From Sphingomonadaceae bacterium 3R27E2-A (GTDB lineage Bacteria > Pseudomonadota > Alphaproteobacteria > Sphingomonadales > Sphingomonadaceae): a stretch of 64,000 bases of DNA. Numbering within the stretch: the first letter of the stretch is position 1; each line of letters opens with the position of its first letter. The stretch lies in NCBI GenBank assembly GCA_005503165.1, contig SCNT01000005.1, positions 62,001 through 126,000 of the forward strand, written 5' to 3'. The translations under genes and the position numbers were made by a program. Of the stretch, positions 1 to 8,100 are shown piece by piece. Under the pieces are notes generated by a model that searched no databases, had not been told where the DNA came from, and worked only from the letters and a program-made list of their open reading frames with translations.

Positions 1-1200
1 GGCGATTTCGTGGCGATGCCCACGCTCGAAGTGAGCGCGCCGGCCTCGGGCGACAGCGGCCCGTCGCGGGCAATGGCGCGCGGGGTCGATGGCAAGCTCC
101 GCGACGGTCTGCGCCGTTTCGACCTCGTGCAATTGCTCGCGGCGCGGCGCACCGACACGACTGGGCGCCCCCCGCGCGCCGACTACCGCCTCGACGCCTC
201 GATCGTACGCACGGTCGAGGGGCCCGTCGACGTCACGCTGGTGCTCAACCGCGTCGCCGACGATCGCGCGATCTGGTCGCAGCAGATTCGCCTCACCGAC
301 GAGGATATTCCCGAATTCACCGGGCTCGAACCGGCGATCGCGCAGATGGCGGGCGACTATGGCGTCATCGTGCGCGACCAGTTGCAGCGGCAACCCGACA
401 ATTATGCCACCGGCTTTCCCTGCCTCGCGCAGTTCAATCGCCTGCGCCAGATGCGCAATCCCGCCGCGGCGGCGCGCGTAGACCGGTGCCTGCGCGCGAC
501 GATCGCCGACATGCCGCAGGACCCGGTGCCGCTGAACGCGCTGTCGCTGCTCCGCTTCGGCGACTGGCAGCAGCGCCGCGCGACGGCGGAGGGCAAGGAA
601 GCCTATGCCGAGGCGCAGGAACTGGCGCGCCGCGCCTACAGTGTCGGGCCGAACAGCGCGGCTGGGTTGTTCGCAGTCTCGCGCGCCTATTTCTATGCAG
701 GCGACTGCCAGCGCGGGATCGGGCAGGGCGGCGCTGCGCTCGCACTCAACCCCTATGACGCCGACCTCACGGGCTTTTTCGGGCTGTTCAACACGGCTTG
801 CGGGCGCGCCGCCGAGGGCGAGGCGCTGCTGACGCGTTCGGTCAAGCTGGACGATTCGCACGCAGGGGTTCCTGCGGTGACGCTCGCCTTCCTCCATTCG
901 CAGCGCGGCGAGCAGGCCGAGGCACTGGCGCTGCTCGACCGCATGCCCTCGCCCAGCAACCTCGAGCCGCAATATCTGATGGTGCGCTCGGTCGTGCTGG
1001 CGCGGATGGGCGAGGTCGATCAGGCACGCACCCTCTGGCGGCGGCTGCTCGAATATACCGGCCAGCCCGCGAATGCGCCGCCCGAAACCGTGCTGCGGCA
1101 GTTCATGATCAACCCGGCGGTGATCGCGCGCGCCGCGGTAGCGCTCCGCACCTCGGGGGTTGTCGGCCCGCCCCCCGCGGCCGCCAGGCCCGCCGATTGA
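1..1200 (+). CDS. TPR-containing protein, 5' part cut by window edge
   Basis: The frame is open from the first base, so the start lies outside the window and about 399 residues are seen. The N-terminal visible part (DYRLDASIVRTVEG.. and ..RAIWSQQIRL) looks like the TolB-N-like beta-rich segment that often follows a winged-helix or cyclase domain. The rest is helical, Ala/Leu/Arg rich, with spaced Tyr/Ala/Gly positions typical of tetratricopeptide repeats (roughly residues 190-350). Such proteins act as sensors or scaffolds for protein contacts, but no enzymatic motif is visible. The gene stops 31 bases before a serine hydrolase gene on the same strand. The upstream domain, which would name the protein, cannot be seen. 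Confidence 0.6.
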   Translation, partial: GDFVAMPTLEVSAPASGDSGPSRAMARGVDGKLRDGLRRFDLVQLLAARRTDTTGRPPRADYRLDASIVRTVEGPVDVTLVLNRVADDRAIWSQQIRLTDEDIPEFTGLEPAIAQMAGDYGVIVRDQLQRQPDNYATGFPCLAQFNRLRQMRNPAAAARVDRCLRATIADMPQDPVPLNALSLLRFGDWQQRRATAEGKEAYAEAQELARRAYSVGPNSAAGLFAVSRAYFYAGDCQRGIGQGGAALALNPYDADLTGFFGLFNTACGRAAEGEALLTRSVKLDDSHAGVPAVTLAFLHSQRGEQAEALALLDRMPSPSNLEPQYLMVRSVVLARMGEVDQARTLWRRLLEYTGQPANAPPETVLRQFMINPAVIARAAVALRTSGVVGPPPAAARPAD

Positions 1201-1231
1201 CAGCGCGCGGCGCCGCGGACAGGGTCGCACC

Positions 1232-2434
1232 ATGCCGATCATTCTCGCCGCCCTCGCGCTCGCCGCGAGCCCAGTGCCGCCCGCGGCGGTCGCGGTGCGT
1301 TTTGACCGCGAAGGCGGGGTTCGGACCCTTGTCGCCCAGGGGCGGGCCGATCGCGCGGCGGACCGCCTGCTCACCCCCGACGATCCGGCGCGGATCGCCT
1401 CGGTCTCGAAACTGGTCGTTGCGCTCGGCGTGATGCGGCTGGTCGAGGCGGGCCGGCTCGACCTCGACCGCGACGTGTCCGATTATCTCGGCTGGCGGCT
1501 GCGCGCGCCGGCCTATCCCGGCAAACCGGTGACGCTGGCACAGCTGCTCGGCCATCGCGCCGGGCTGACCGACAATGTCGATTATGCGCTCCCGCTCGAC
1601 CGCGACTTGGAGGCCGTACTCAAGGACCCGCAAGCGTGGGACACGGCCCGCCCGCCCGGCGGCGATTTCGCCTATGCCAACTTGGGCTACCCCGTCGTCG
1701 CCGCGGCGATCGAGGCGGCGACCGGCGAGCGGTTCGACCAGGCAATGGCCCGGCTGGTGCTCCGGCCGCTGGGCCTCGACGCCTGTTTCAACTGGACCAC
1801 CTGCAGCGACGATGCGGTGTTCCGCGCCGTGGTGCTGTACGGCGCTGACGGCAGCGTCCAGCGCGACGATCTGAAAGGGCGGCGCCCCGCCTGTCCGGTG
1901 GTTCCTGCGGCCGATGGCAGCTGCGATCTCGCGACCTATCGCCTCGGTCGCCACGGCGCGGGGTTCAGCCCGCAAGGGGGCCTCCGCATCTCAGCAAACG
2001 GCCTCGCGCGCATCGGCGTGATGCTGCTGCGGCGCGGCGACGGATTTCTGAAACCCGAAAGCCTCGCACGATTGCAGGCGATGACGCCGGTGCGCCCCAC
2101 CAGCGGCGAGGGAACCGGCGGCTTTTTCTGCCACTATGGCGTCGCCATGCATTCGACCGGCGGCCGCGCGCTCGCCGACCCCGCGTGCCGCGACGACCTG
2201 TTCGGCGACGGGCGGCTGCGGCTCGGCCATTCGGGCGATGCCTATGGGCTGCGTTCGGGACTGTGGTTCGACCTTGAACGGGGCGAAGGCATTGCTTATT
2301 TCGTCACGCAGGTGCTGGAGGGGCAGAAAGGGAAGCGGTCGGCCTACAGCGCCGCAGAGGAGGCATTGGTCGATACCGCGCGCGCCGGGCACCCCGACGC
2401 CAGCCCTCTTGCCAGCCCCGCTGGTCCACACTAG
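1232..2434 (+). CDS. serine hydrolase, beta-lactamase/DD-peptidase fold
   Basis: The product of 400 residues carries the class C beta-lactamase/penicillin-binding signature: S-V-S-K at residues 57-60 (nucleophile Ser57 and Lys60), Y-A-N at 148-150, and an H-S-G segment near the C-terminus in place of the usual KTG. A short hydrophobic N-terminus (MPIILAALALAAS) suggests export, so ATG 1232 was chosen over an upstream in-frame GTG/ATG that would add an Arg/Pro-rich tail. Family members are periplasmic esterases, D-amino peptidases or true beta-lactamases. The sequence alone does not say which, and the HSG replacement argues against a classical beta-lactamase. Confidence 0.75.
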   Translation: MPIILAALALAASPVPPAAVAVRFDREGGVRTLVAQGRADRAADRLLTPDDPARIASVSKLVVALGVMRLVEAGRLDLDRDVSDYLGWRLRAPAYPGKPVTLAQLLGHRAGLTDNVDYALPLDRDLEAVLKDPQAWDTARPPGGDFAYANLGYPVVAAAIEAATGERFDQAMARLVLRPLGLDACFNWTTCSDDAVFRAVVLYGADGSVQRDDLKGRRPACPVVPAADGSCDLATYRLGRHGAGFSPQGGLRISANGLARIGVMLLRRGDGFLKPESLARLQAMTPVRPTSGEGTGGFFCHYGVAMHSTGGRALADPACRDDLFGDGRLRLGHSGDAYGLRSGLWFDLERGEGIAYFVTQVLEGQKGKRSAYSAAEEALVDTARAGHPDASPLASPAGPH

Positions 2435-2478
2435 GGCAAATTTCAACATTCACGGCTTAGTCAGAAAAGGAATAGCGC

Positions 2479-2715
2479 ATGAGCGATTCGGCCGAAAAGG
2501 TTAAGAAGATCGTCGTCGAACATCTGGGCGTCGAAGCCGACAAGGTCACCGAGGAGGCGAGCTTCATCGACGATCTGGGCGCCGACAGCCTCGACATCGT
2601 CGAACTGGTGATGGCGTTCGAGGAAGAATTCGGCGTCGAAATCCCCGACGATGCGGCGGAAAAGATCGCTACCGTCAAGGACGCGATCGACTATATCGAA
2701 GCGAACAAGGGCTGA
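2479..2715 (+). CDS. acpP: acyl carrier protein
   Basis: This is a 78-residue acidic helical protein with the canonical G-A-D-S-L-D motif; Ser37 is the 4'-phosphopantetheine attachment site. Length and sequence are those of the housekeeping type II fatty-acid synthase carrier. An AAAGGA ribosome site precedes the ATG. It is followed by a strong terminator-like hairpin and then fabF, the usual alphaproteobacterial order. It carries growing acyl chains between the cytosolic FAS enzymes. Confidence 0.97.
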   Translation: MSDSAEKVKKIVVEHLGVEADKVTEEASFIDDLGADSLDIVELVMAFEEEFGVEIPDDAAEKIATVKDAIDYIEANKG

Positions 2716-2769
2716 TACGGCCTGTCCGGCGCAGCCGGACGCGGCGGCGACGCCGCCCACGCGTTTCCG

Positions 2770-2817
2770 GCTTCCCGGTCCCGAGCGCTCGTGCGCAGTG
2801 GCCGGGAAGCTTTTTTT
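2770..2817 (+). terminator. Rho-independent terminator between acpP and fabF
   Basis: Nine-base arms GCTTCCCGG (2770-2778) and CCGGGAAGC (2802-2810) pair perfectly and are followed by seven T residues (2811-2817). It lies 55 bases after the acpP stop and 65 before fabF, so acpP probably also gives a short abundant transcript, with read-through or a separate promoter feeding fabF. Confidence 0.85.
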
Positions 2818-2882
2818 ATGGGCACGCGCTCACGGGTTGATGCGGGTTTCTGCGGGGACGGAAACCGACGAAAGGAATGATT

Positions 2883-4145
2883 ATGCGCCGGGTTGTGGTG
2901 ACGGGACTGGGTTTGGTGACGCCGCTCGGCGGCGACGTCGAAACCACTTGGGCCAATCTGATCGCCGGGAAATCGGGCGCGGGCCCGATTACCCATTTCG
3001 ACGCGTCGGACCAGAAATGCACCATCGCCTGCGAGGTGAAGGGTCCGGATCATGAATATGGCTTCGACCCCGGCAAGCGCGTCGATCACAAGGTCCAGCG
3101 CCAGGTCGATCCTTTCATCATCTTCGGCATCGACGCCGCGGGCCAGGCGCTCGAAGACGCTGGCCTGACCGACCTCACCGAAGAACAGAAGGTGCGCGCC
3201 GGCTGCTCGATCGGCTCGGGCATCGGCGGCCTGCCGGGGATCGAGAGCGAAAGCCTGCTGCTCGCCGAAAAGGGCCCGGGCCGCGTCAGCCCGCACTTCG
3301 TCCACGGCCGCCTGATCAACCTGATCTCGGGCCAGGTCAGCATCAAATATGGCCTCAAGGGCCCCAACCACGCGGTCGTCACCGCCTGCTCGACCGGCGC
3401 GCATTCGATCGGCGACGCCGCGCGGATGATTCGCGACGACGATGCCGACATCATGCTCGCGGGGGGCGCCGAGGCGACGATCTGCCCGATCGGCATCGCC
3501 GGCTTCGCACAGGCCCGCGCGCTCAACATGACCTACAACGACCGCCCCGAGCAGGCGAGCCGTCCCTATGACAAGGACCGCGACGGCTTCGTGATGGGCG
3601 AGGGTGCGGGCGTCGTCGTGCTTGAGGAATATGAGCATGCCAAGGCGCGCGGCGCGAAAATCTATGCGGAGGTCGTCGGTTACGGCCTCTCGGGCGACGC
3701 CTATCACGTCACCGCGCCCGATCCCGAAATGGACGGTGCCTTCCGCTCGATGAGCGCGGCGTTGAAGAAGGCGGGCATGACCCCCGCCGACATCGACTAT
3801 ATCAACGCGCACGGCACCTCGACGATGGCCGACACGATTGAACTCGGCGCGGTGAAGCGGCTGTTCGGCGATGCGATGGCGAATGTATCGATGAGCTCGA
3901 CCAAGTCGGCGATCGGCCACCTGCTCGGCGGCGCGGGCGCGGTCGAGACGATCTTCTGCATCCTCGCGATCCGCGACCAGGTCGTCCCCCCGACGCTCAA
4001 CCTCGACAACCCCGACGAGGGGACCGAGGGCGCCGACCTCGTCCCCAAGGTCGCCAAGAAGCGCAAGGTGAAGGCCGCGCTCAACAACAGCTTCGGCTTC
4101 GGCGGCACTAACGCCAGCCTGATCGTCAAGGCGGTCGAGGACTGA
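2883..4145 (+). CDS. fabF: beta-ketoacyl-ACP synthase II
   Basis: The 420-residue product has the full KAS II catalytic triad: Cys169 in the TACSTG elbow, His310 in NAHGTST and His346 in KSAIGHLLGGAG, plus the C-terminal NNSFGFGGTN loop. It elongates acyl-ACP with malonyl-ACP in fatty-acid synthesis. ATG 2883 is preferred to ATG 2877 because AAGGA at 2872-2876 sits six bases before 2883 but abuts 2877, and because KAS II proteins usually begin M-R-R-V-V-V-T-G. It lies directly downstream of acpP. Confidence 0.96.
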   Translation: MRRVVVTGLGLVTPLGGDVETTWANLIAGKSGAGPITHFDASDQKCTIACEVKGPDHEYGFDPGKRVDHKVQRQVDPFIIFGIDAAGQALEDAGLTDLTEEQKVRAGCSIGSGIGGLPGIESESLLLAEKGPGRVSPHFVHGRLINLISGQVSIKYGLKGPNHAVVTACSTGAHSIGDAARMIRDDDADIMLAGGAEATICPIGIAGFAQARALNMTYNDRPEQASRPYDKDRDGFVMGEGAGVVVLEEYEHAKARGAKIYAEVVGYGLSGDAYHVTAPDPEMDGAFRSMSAALKKAGMTPADIDYINAHGTSTMADTIELGAVKRLFGDAMANVSMSSTKSAIGHLLGGAGAVETIFCILAIRDQVVPPTLNLDNPDEGTEGADLVPKVAKKRKVKAALNNSFGFGGTNASLIVKAVED

Positions 4146-4151
4146 CGCTCC

Positions 4152-4289
4152 AATCCTCCCTGTGGCGAAGCCATGGGGAGGTGGCAGCGCGCAGCGCTGA
4201 CGGAGGGGCGATAGCGCTGCGTCGCTGGCCCCTCACCACTTGCTTCGCAAGCGGTCCCCCTCCCCATGGGCCTCGCCACAGGGAGGATT
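4152..4289. repeat. intergenic inverted repeat after fabF
   Basis: Two arms of about 30 bases, starting AATCCTCCCTGTGGCGA at 4152 and ending with its reverse complement at 4289, enclose about 75 bases that themselves contain short hairpins. The arms differ by a few bases. This type of long inverted repeat (CCTCCC..GGGAGG outer ends) is common between genes in sphingomonads as I recall it. It could act as a bidirectional terminator for fabF. No coding sequence is seen between 4146 and 4442. Confidence 0.7.
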
Positions 4290-4442
4290 AAAATGCCTTT
4301 CCTACATTATCCCGCCATGCTTTACCCCTCGGCACGGCCCGCCGGGCAACCGGCGTTAAGTGCACAAAGGACACAATCCGGCAGGATGCATGCGGGGTTT
4401 TTGTGGCTTTAAGCAGGGTCATCCGACCGACGGGAGAATGAA

Positions 4443-5384
4443 GTGCATCCGTTCCGCTGGCTGACGATGGCGATTCTCGTCCTCCTCCTCACCGCCTGCT
4501 CGGGCGGCGCGCCGAAGGATGCCGAGGTCGTGATCCCCGAGGGTGCGAGCATCGCCAGGGCGGGCGAGATCCTCGAAAAGGCCGGCGTCGTCTCGGCCTC
4601 GAGCTTCCGCAACGAGGCGCGCTTCTTCGGCTCGTCCGACCCGATCAAACCCGGCGAATATAAGGTCGAGAAGGGGATGGACGCCGGCGACATTCTCGAA
4701 CTGCTGCAATCGGGCAAGACGATCCAACGCCTCGTGATGATCCCCGAGGGCATGCCCTCGATCATGGTCTGGGAACGGCTGATGGCCGAGAAACGGCTGA
4801 AGGGCGAAATCCCCGTGCCCGCCGAGGGCAGCATCCTGCCCGACTCCTACGCCTTTACCACCGGCGAAACCCGCGCCGCGGTGGTCAAGCGCATGCAGGC
4901 CGCGATGGACAAGGCCTTCGACGAGCTCTGGAAAAAGCGCACCGCGCGCACCGCGGTCAAGGATCGCAATGAGGCTATCACATTGGCGTCGATCGTCGAA
5001 AAGGAAACCGGCGTCGCCGCCGAGCGCCGCACCGTCGCGGGGGTCTATACCAACCGCCTCGGCGTCGGCATGAAGCTCCAGGCCGATCCGACGATCATCT
5101 ATCCGATCACCAGGGGCAAGCCGCTCGGCCGCCGCATCCTGCGCTCCGAGATCCAGGCGGTGAACGGCTACAACACCTACAGCATGGCGGGGCTGCCGCA
5201 GGGCCCGATCGCCAACCCCGGCAAGGCGTCGATCGCCGCGGTGCTCGACCCCGAGCCGAACGACTTCCTCTTCTTCGTCGCCAAGGGCGACGGCGGCCAC
5301 ATCTTCGCGCGCACGCTCTCCGAACATAATGCCAATGTCCAGCGCTGGTACCAGCTGCGCCGCGACCGCGGGGAGATGGAGTGA
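4443..5384 (+). CDS. mltG: endolytic murein transglycosylase MltG
   Basis: The 313-residue product starts at GTG 4443 and has a hydrophobic N-terminus ending in L-L-L-T-A-C-S (lipobox-like, Cys19), so it may be a lipoprotein. A LysM-like subdomain (about 25-95) is followed by the YceG/MltG catalytic domain with the signature ASIVEKETG at 182-190, which contains the catalytic glutamate, and the later N-T-Y and G-L-P-Q-G-P-I-A-N-P segments. MltG cuts nascent glycan strands in the periplasm and sets strand length. It follows fabF, as in many alphaproteobacteria. A lipobox is not typical of the E. coli protein, which has a plain transmembrane anchor. Confidence 0.92.
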   Translation: MHPFRWLTMAILVLLLTACSGGAPKDAEVVIPEGASIARAGEILEKAGVVSASSFRNEARFFGSSDPIKPGEYKVEKGMDAGDILELLQSGKTIQRLVMIPEGMPSIMVWERLMAEKRLKGEIPVPAEGSILPDSYAFTTGETRAAVVKRMQAAMDKAFDELWKKRTARTAVKDRNEAITLASIVEKETGVAAERRTVAGVYTNRLGVGMKLQADPTIIYPITRGKPLGRRILRSEIQAVNGYNTYSMAGLPQGPIANPGKASIAAVLDPEPNDFLFFVAKGDGGHIFARTLSEHNANVQRWYQLRRDRGEME

Positions 5385-5439
5385 AAGAGAATTCTTCCAT
5401 GCGCAGCTATAATATATAATAGAGGCCTAGGGGGGTGTT

Positions 5440-6285
5440 ATGTACCAGTTTGCCGATATTCTGAATGTCTTGGGATTTGCAGTCGGCGTAATCGGTCTGG
5501 GCTATTCTTTTTACGAAGCGAAAAAAAATAGGGGATTCAGGCTTGTCTATCAGTACGATGGATACGGAGTCATAAGAAATTCTCAATCTAATGTTCCTGA
5601 TGGATTTGAAGTTTCATTTCACGGAGTCCCCATCGATAATCTTATATTGTCTAAGGTGTTTATCTGGAACAAGGGAAGGGCGTCATTGCGTGCGACAGAC
5701 ATAGCTATGTCGGACCCTCTTAAAATCTCATTCGATGAAACCCCAGATATACTCCACGCCAAAGTTTCTCGGGCTACAAGGGACGCAAACGGCGTAAAGA
5801 TCAGTGTCGATAGCGGGAAAAAATTTGGACATGTGACTTTCGATTTTCTCGATCCTAAAGATGGGTTTGTAGTTGATCTATGGCATATAGGATCGAGCAT
5901 GAGGCCAGTTATTTCTGGAACTATAATTGGGCAGAAGTCTGGGATAATATCGTACGGAAAATTTTTTCCTCAGATTAGGCAAGAGATTATCCCCGACGAC
6001 AGGTTGGAGGTTGCTATAACTAAATTAGTCGGGGGATTCTTTGCGTCGTCGCGAAGCTTTTCTACACTTTCTATGATCTTTGGATTTTTCTTTCTGACGG
6101 TTTCAACCGTATCATACTTTCTGAGAGACATGGTGATTTCGGTGCTCGGCCTGAGGGAGTTGGTCGACAAGGGAGCTTTGCTAGCCGCACCTGCAATTGT
6201 GCTCATCGTGATGGGGGTCTTGGTCAGGTTTTCGATGACAAACTTCGCTCCAGAATCTCTATATGCGACTGAAATTCAAGAATAG
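5440..6285 (+). CDS. AT-rich orphan membrane protein, unknown function
   Basis: I do not recognise this 281-residue protein. It has one hydrophobic segment near the N-terminus (about residues 7-25), a polar middle of about 180 residues rich in beta-type sequence, and two hydrophobic segments near the C-terminus (about 207-230 and 245-265). The polar part probably sits on one side of the inner membrane. Codon use is strikingly AT-rich (AAA, ATA, TCT, AGG) compared with every neighbour, so the gene was probably gained recently as a single-gene insertion between mltG and the hydrolase. A GGGGGTG stretch just upstream of ATG 5440 may be the ribosome site, and TATAAT-like sequence lies at 5408-5420. 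Confidence 0.7.
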   Translation: MYQFADILNVLGFAVGVIGLGYSFYEAKKNRGFRLVYQYDGYGVIRNSQSNVPDGFEVSFHGVPIDNLILSKVFIWNKGRASLRATDIAMSDPLKISFDETPDILHAKVSRATRDANGVKISVDSGKKFGHVTFDFLDPKDGFVVDLWHIGSSMRPVISGTIIGQKSGIISYGKFFPQIRQEIIPDDRLEVAITKLVGGFFASSRSFSTLSMIFGFFFLTVSTVSYFLRDMVISVLGLRELVDKGALLAAPAIVLIVMGVLVRFSMTNFAPESLYATEIQE

Positions 6286-6303
6286 ATTCTGATCGGAGCG
6301 GCC

Positions 6304-7056
6304 ATGGCCACCGCAAAACTCTTCCTCCACGGCGTCCCCGACAGCCCGCTCATCTGGGGACCGTTGCTCGCCGCGCTCGATCTCGGCGACACGCCCGTCG
6401 CGGTCCCCGCGCTGCCGGGTTTTACAGGGCCGCTCCCCGCCGGCTTTCCCGCGACCAAAGAAGCTTATGCCGACTGGGCGGTCGGACAGGCCGAGGCGCT
6501 GTTCGCGCAGCACGGCCCCATCGACATTATCGGCCACGACTGGGGCGCGCTGATCGCGCAGCGCGTCGCGATGCTGCGCCCCGACCTCATCCGCAGCTGG
6601 GCGATCTCGAACGCGGTGATCGAACCCGACTATCGCGGCCACCGCCTCGCGCGCATCTGGAACACGCCGGTGCTCGGCGAGCTGTTCATGGCGCTGAGCA
6701 AATCCGCCAAGCTCGCCGCGGGGCTCGCCGCCGCGGGCATGCCCGCCGCCATCGCCCACGAAGAGGCCGCGCAATGGGCGAACAAGGACAAGCGCCGCGC
6801 GATCCTGAAGCTTTATCGCTCGGCCAGGGGGCTGAGCTTCGCGCACGACTGGGCGCTCGACATCGCCAAGCTCCCGGCGAAGGGCGCGCTGATCTGGGGC
6901 GAGGGCGATCCCTATGTCGACCTGTCGGTCGCGCAGCGCTACGCCGCCAACACCGGCACCCCGCTGACGGTCATCGAAAAGGCGGGCCATTGGGCCATCG
7001 CCGAGCGTCCCGAAGCGGTTGCCGCGGCGCTGAAAGCGCATTGGAACGTCGGCTAA
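6304..7056 (+). CDS. alpha/beta-fold hydrolase, haloalkane dehalogenase/epoxide hydrolase-like
   Basis: The 250-residue product has the oxyanion region F-L-H-G-V-P near the N-terminus, the nucleophile elbow G-H-D-W-G with Asp79 as nucleophile, and the C-terminal K-A-G-H-W catalytic histidine. An Asp nucleophile followed by Trp is typical of the haloalkane dehalogenase and epoxide hydrolase branch rather than of esterases, which use Ser. The cap domain is short. The substrate is unknown. GC content and codon use return to the chromosomal style after the AT-rich upstream gene. Confidence 0.75.
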   Translation: MATAKLFLHGVPDSPLIWGPLLAALDLGDTPVAVPALPGFTGPLPAGFPATKEAYADWAVGQAEALFAQHGPIDIIGHDWGALIAQRVAMLRPDLIRSWAISNAVIEPDYRGHRLARIWNTPVLGELFMALSKSAKLAAGLAAAGMPAAIAHEEAAQWANKDKRRAILKLYRSARGLSFAHDWALDIAKLPAKGALIWGEGDPYVDLSVAQRYAANTGTPLTVIEKAGHWAIAERPEAVAAALKAHWNVG

Positions 7057-7214
7057 AGTCCGGATAATAATATGTCATCGCCTTATACGATTATTGTCAT
7101 GCATTTTATCGATTGGCGATTTTCCTTAAGGTTCGCCATTTGGGGGGCGAGCGAGACAGAGTGTCCCATGGACGACGGCCATCCCCCTCCCGCTTGCCGC
7201 GCCCATCCCTGCTC

Positions 7215-7778
7215 GTGAAAGGCGATCCGGTCATCCCCCCTCCCGACCGGGTCTCTGGCGCCGCGCCCATCATCGTGACCGCGACGATGGGTGCGGCCGA
7301 CCAGCGCGTCTTCGACGCCCTCCGCACCGCGCATTTCCCGCCCGAGCGCAACCATCTCGCCGCGCACATCACGCTCTTCCACCAGCTTCCGCCCTCGGCG
7401 CTTGCCGAGCTGAAGGGCCTGATCCGCGCCATCGCCGCCGATACGCCGCCGCCCCCGGCGCGCCTGATCGCAGTCTATTCGTTGGGCAGCGGCACCGCCT
7501 TCCGCATCGACAGCCCGGAACTGCTCGAGATCCGTGCCCGCATCGCCGATCGTTTCGCCGGCATGCTCACCGCGCAGGATCGCGGCACGCCCAGACTCCA
7601 CATCACCGTCCAGAACAAGGTCACGACCTACGCCGCCCATGCCTTGCAGGCAGACCTCGCCCGCGACTTTCGGCCGCGTCCGCTAATGATCTCGGGACTC
7701 GCCGCGCATCACTACCGCGGCGGCCCGTGGGAAAACGCCTTCGCCCGCAATTTCGGCGGCCCACGCAGAGTATATTGA
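7215..7778 (+). CDS. 2'-5' RNA ligase / 2H phosphoesterase family protein
   Basis: Two H-x-T motifs, HITLF (near residue 55) and HITVQ (near residue 137), mark the 2H phosphoesterase fold shared by LigT-type RNA ligases and cyclic phosphodiesterases. The conserved F-P-P-E-R-N segment precedes the first motif. The product is 187 residues from GTG 7215. A longer frame from 7113 is open but its N-terminus is Arg/Pro-rich and looks non-coding, so the start is uncertain. It is the last chromosomal gene before the tRNA used by the integrated element. Confidence 0.7.
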   Translation: MKGDPVIPPPDRVSGAAPIIVTATMGAADQRVFDALRTAHFPPERNHLAAHITLFHQLPPSALAELKGLIRAIAADTPPPPARLIAVYSLGSGTAFRIDSPELLEIRARIADRFAGMLTAQDRGTPRLHITVQNKVTTYAAHALQADLARDFRPRPLMISGLAAHHYRGGPWENAFARNFGGPRRVY

Positions 7779-7833
7779 CCGGACCCCGCCGCCTGCCTAT
7801 AGGCGCTGCTCGCCCGCAGCGGCGGCCTTTCGG

Positions 7834-7910
7834 GGCGGAGTAGCTCAGCAGGTTAGAGCAGCGGAATCATAATCCGCGTGTCGGGGGTTCGAGTCCCTCC
7901 TCCGCTACCA
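7834..7910 (+). tRNA. tRNA-Met (CAU), elongator type
   Basis: A full cloverleaf is visible: acceptor arms 7834-7840 and 7900-7906 (first pair G-U), D arm GAGC, anticodon stem GCGGA/TCCGC around the loop A-T-C-A-T-A-A (anticodon CAT), T arm GGGGGTTCGAGTCCC and an encoded CCA at 7908-7910. CAU could also be Ile2 with a lysidine, but the stems match alphaproteobacterial elongator Met tRNA as I recall it. An integrase gene starts 190 bases downstream, so the 3' half probably doubles as the attachment site. Confidence 0.95.
7881..7910. other. putative attachment site (attL) in the tRNA 3' end
   Basis: Integrases of the P4 type usually recombine within the T arm and 3' end of a tRNA gene, leaving the tRNA intact at one end of the element. 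The tRNA here is complete and the integrase reads away from it immediately afterwards. A second copy of this 3' end was not found inside the window, so the other junction (attR) should lie beyond base 64000. The exact core is inferred. Confidence 0.55.
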
Positions 7911-8046
7911 TCCCGGATTGTCCACCGGTGGCCCACTGAGGCCACTGGCAGACATTTTTCGAGGAAAATCAAATATTTTTCGCGTCCCGTTGCGTACGCC
8001 GGCGTCCCGGTGCGACCCGCTGCGGCCACCCACGGCGATTTGGATT

Positions 8047-8098
8047 GGGGGTATTTTGGGGGTATTTTTCGGCTGTCCCCAAAACAGGCGATACCCCC
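8047..8098. repeat. GGGGGTAT repeats upstream of integrase (candidate arm sites)
   Basis: Two adjacent direct copies of GGGGGTATTTT (8047-8057 and 8058-8068) face an inverted ATACCCCC (8091-8098) that ends two bases before the integrase ATG. They could be arm-type sites for the integrase N-terminal domain, or an autoregulatory hairpin that covers the translation start, since no Shine-Dalgarno sequence is visible there. Confidence 0.5.
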
Positions 8099-8100
8099 AG

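Noticed and set aside
1109-1975. 288-codon minus-strand frame over the serine hydrolase gene
   Set aside because: Antisense to SxxK and YxN motif-bearing gene; shadow.
2691-3920. 409-codon open frame on the minus strand over fabF
   Set aside because: It lies antisense to a gene with all catalytic motifs and its translation is a low-information Arg/Ala/Asp mix; a GC-rich codon shadow.
8047-8098. possible CRISPR or tandem array
   Set aside because: Only two adjacent 11-base copies and one inverted half copy; no spacers. No CRISPR array was seen anywhere in the window.
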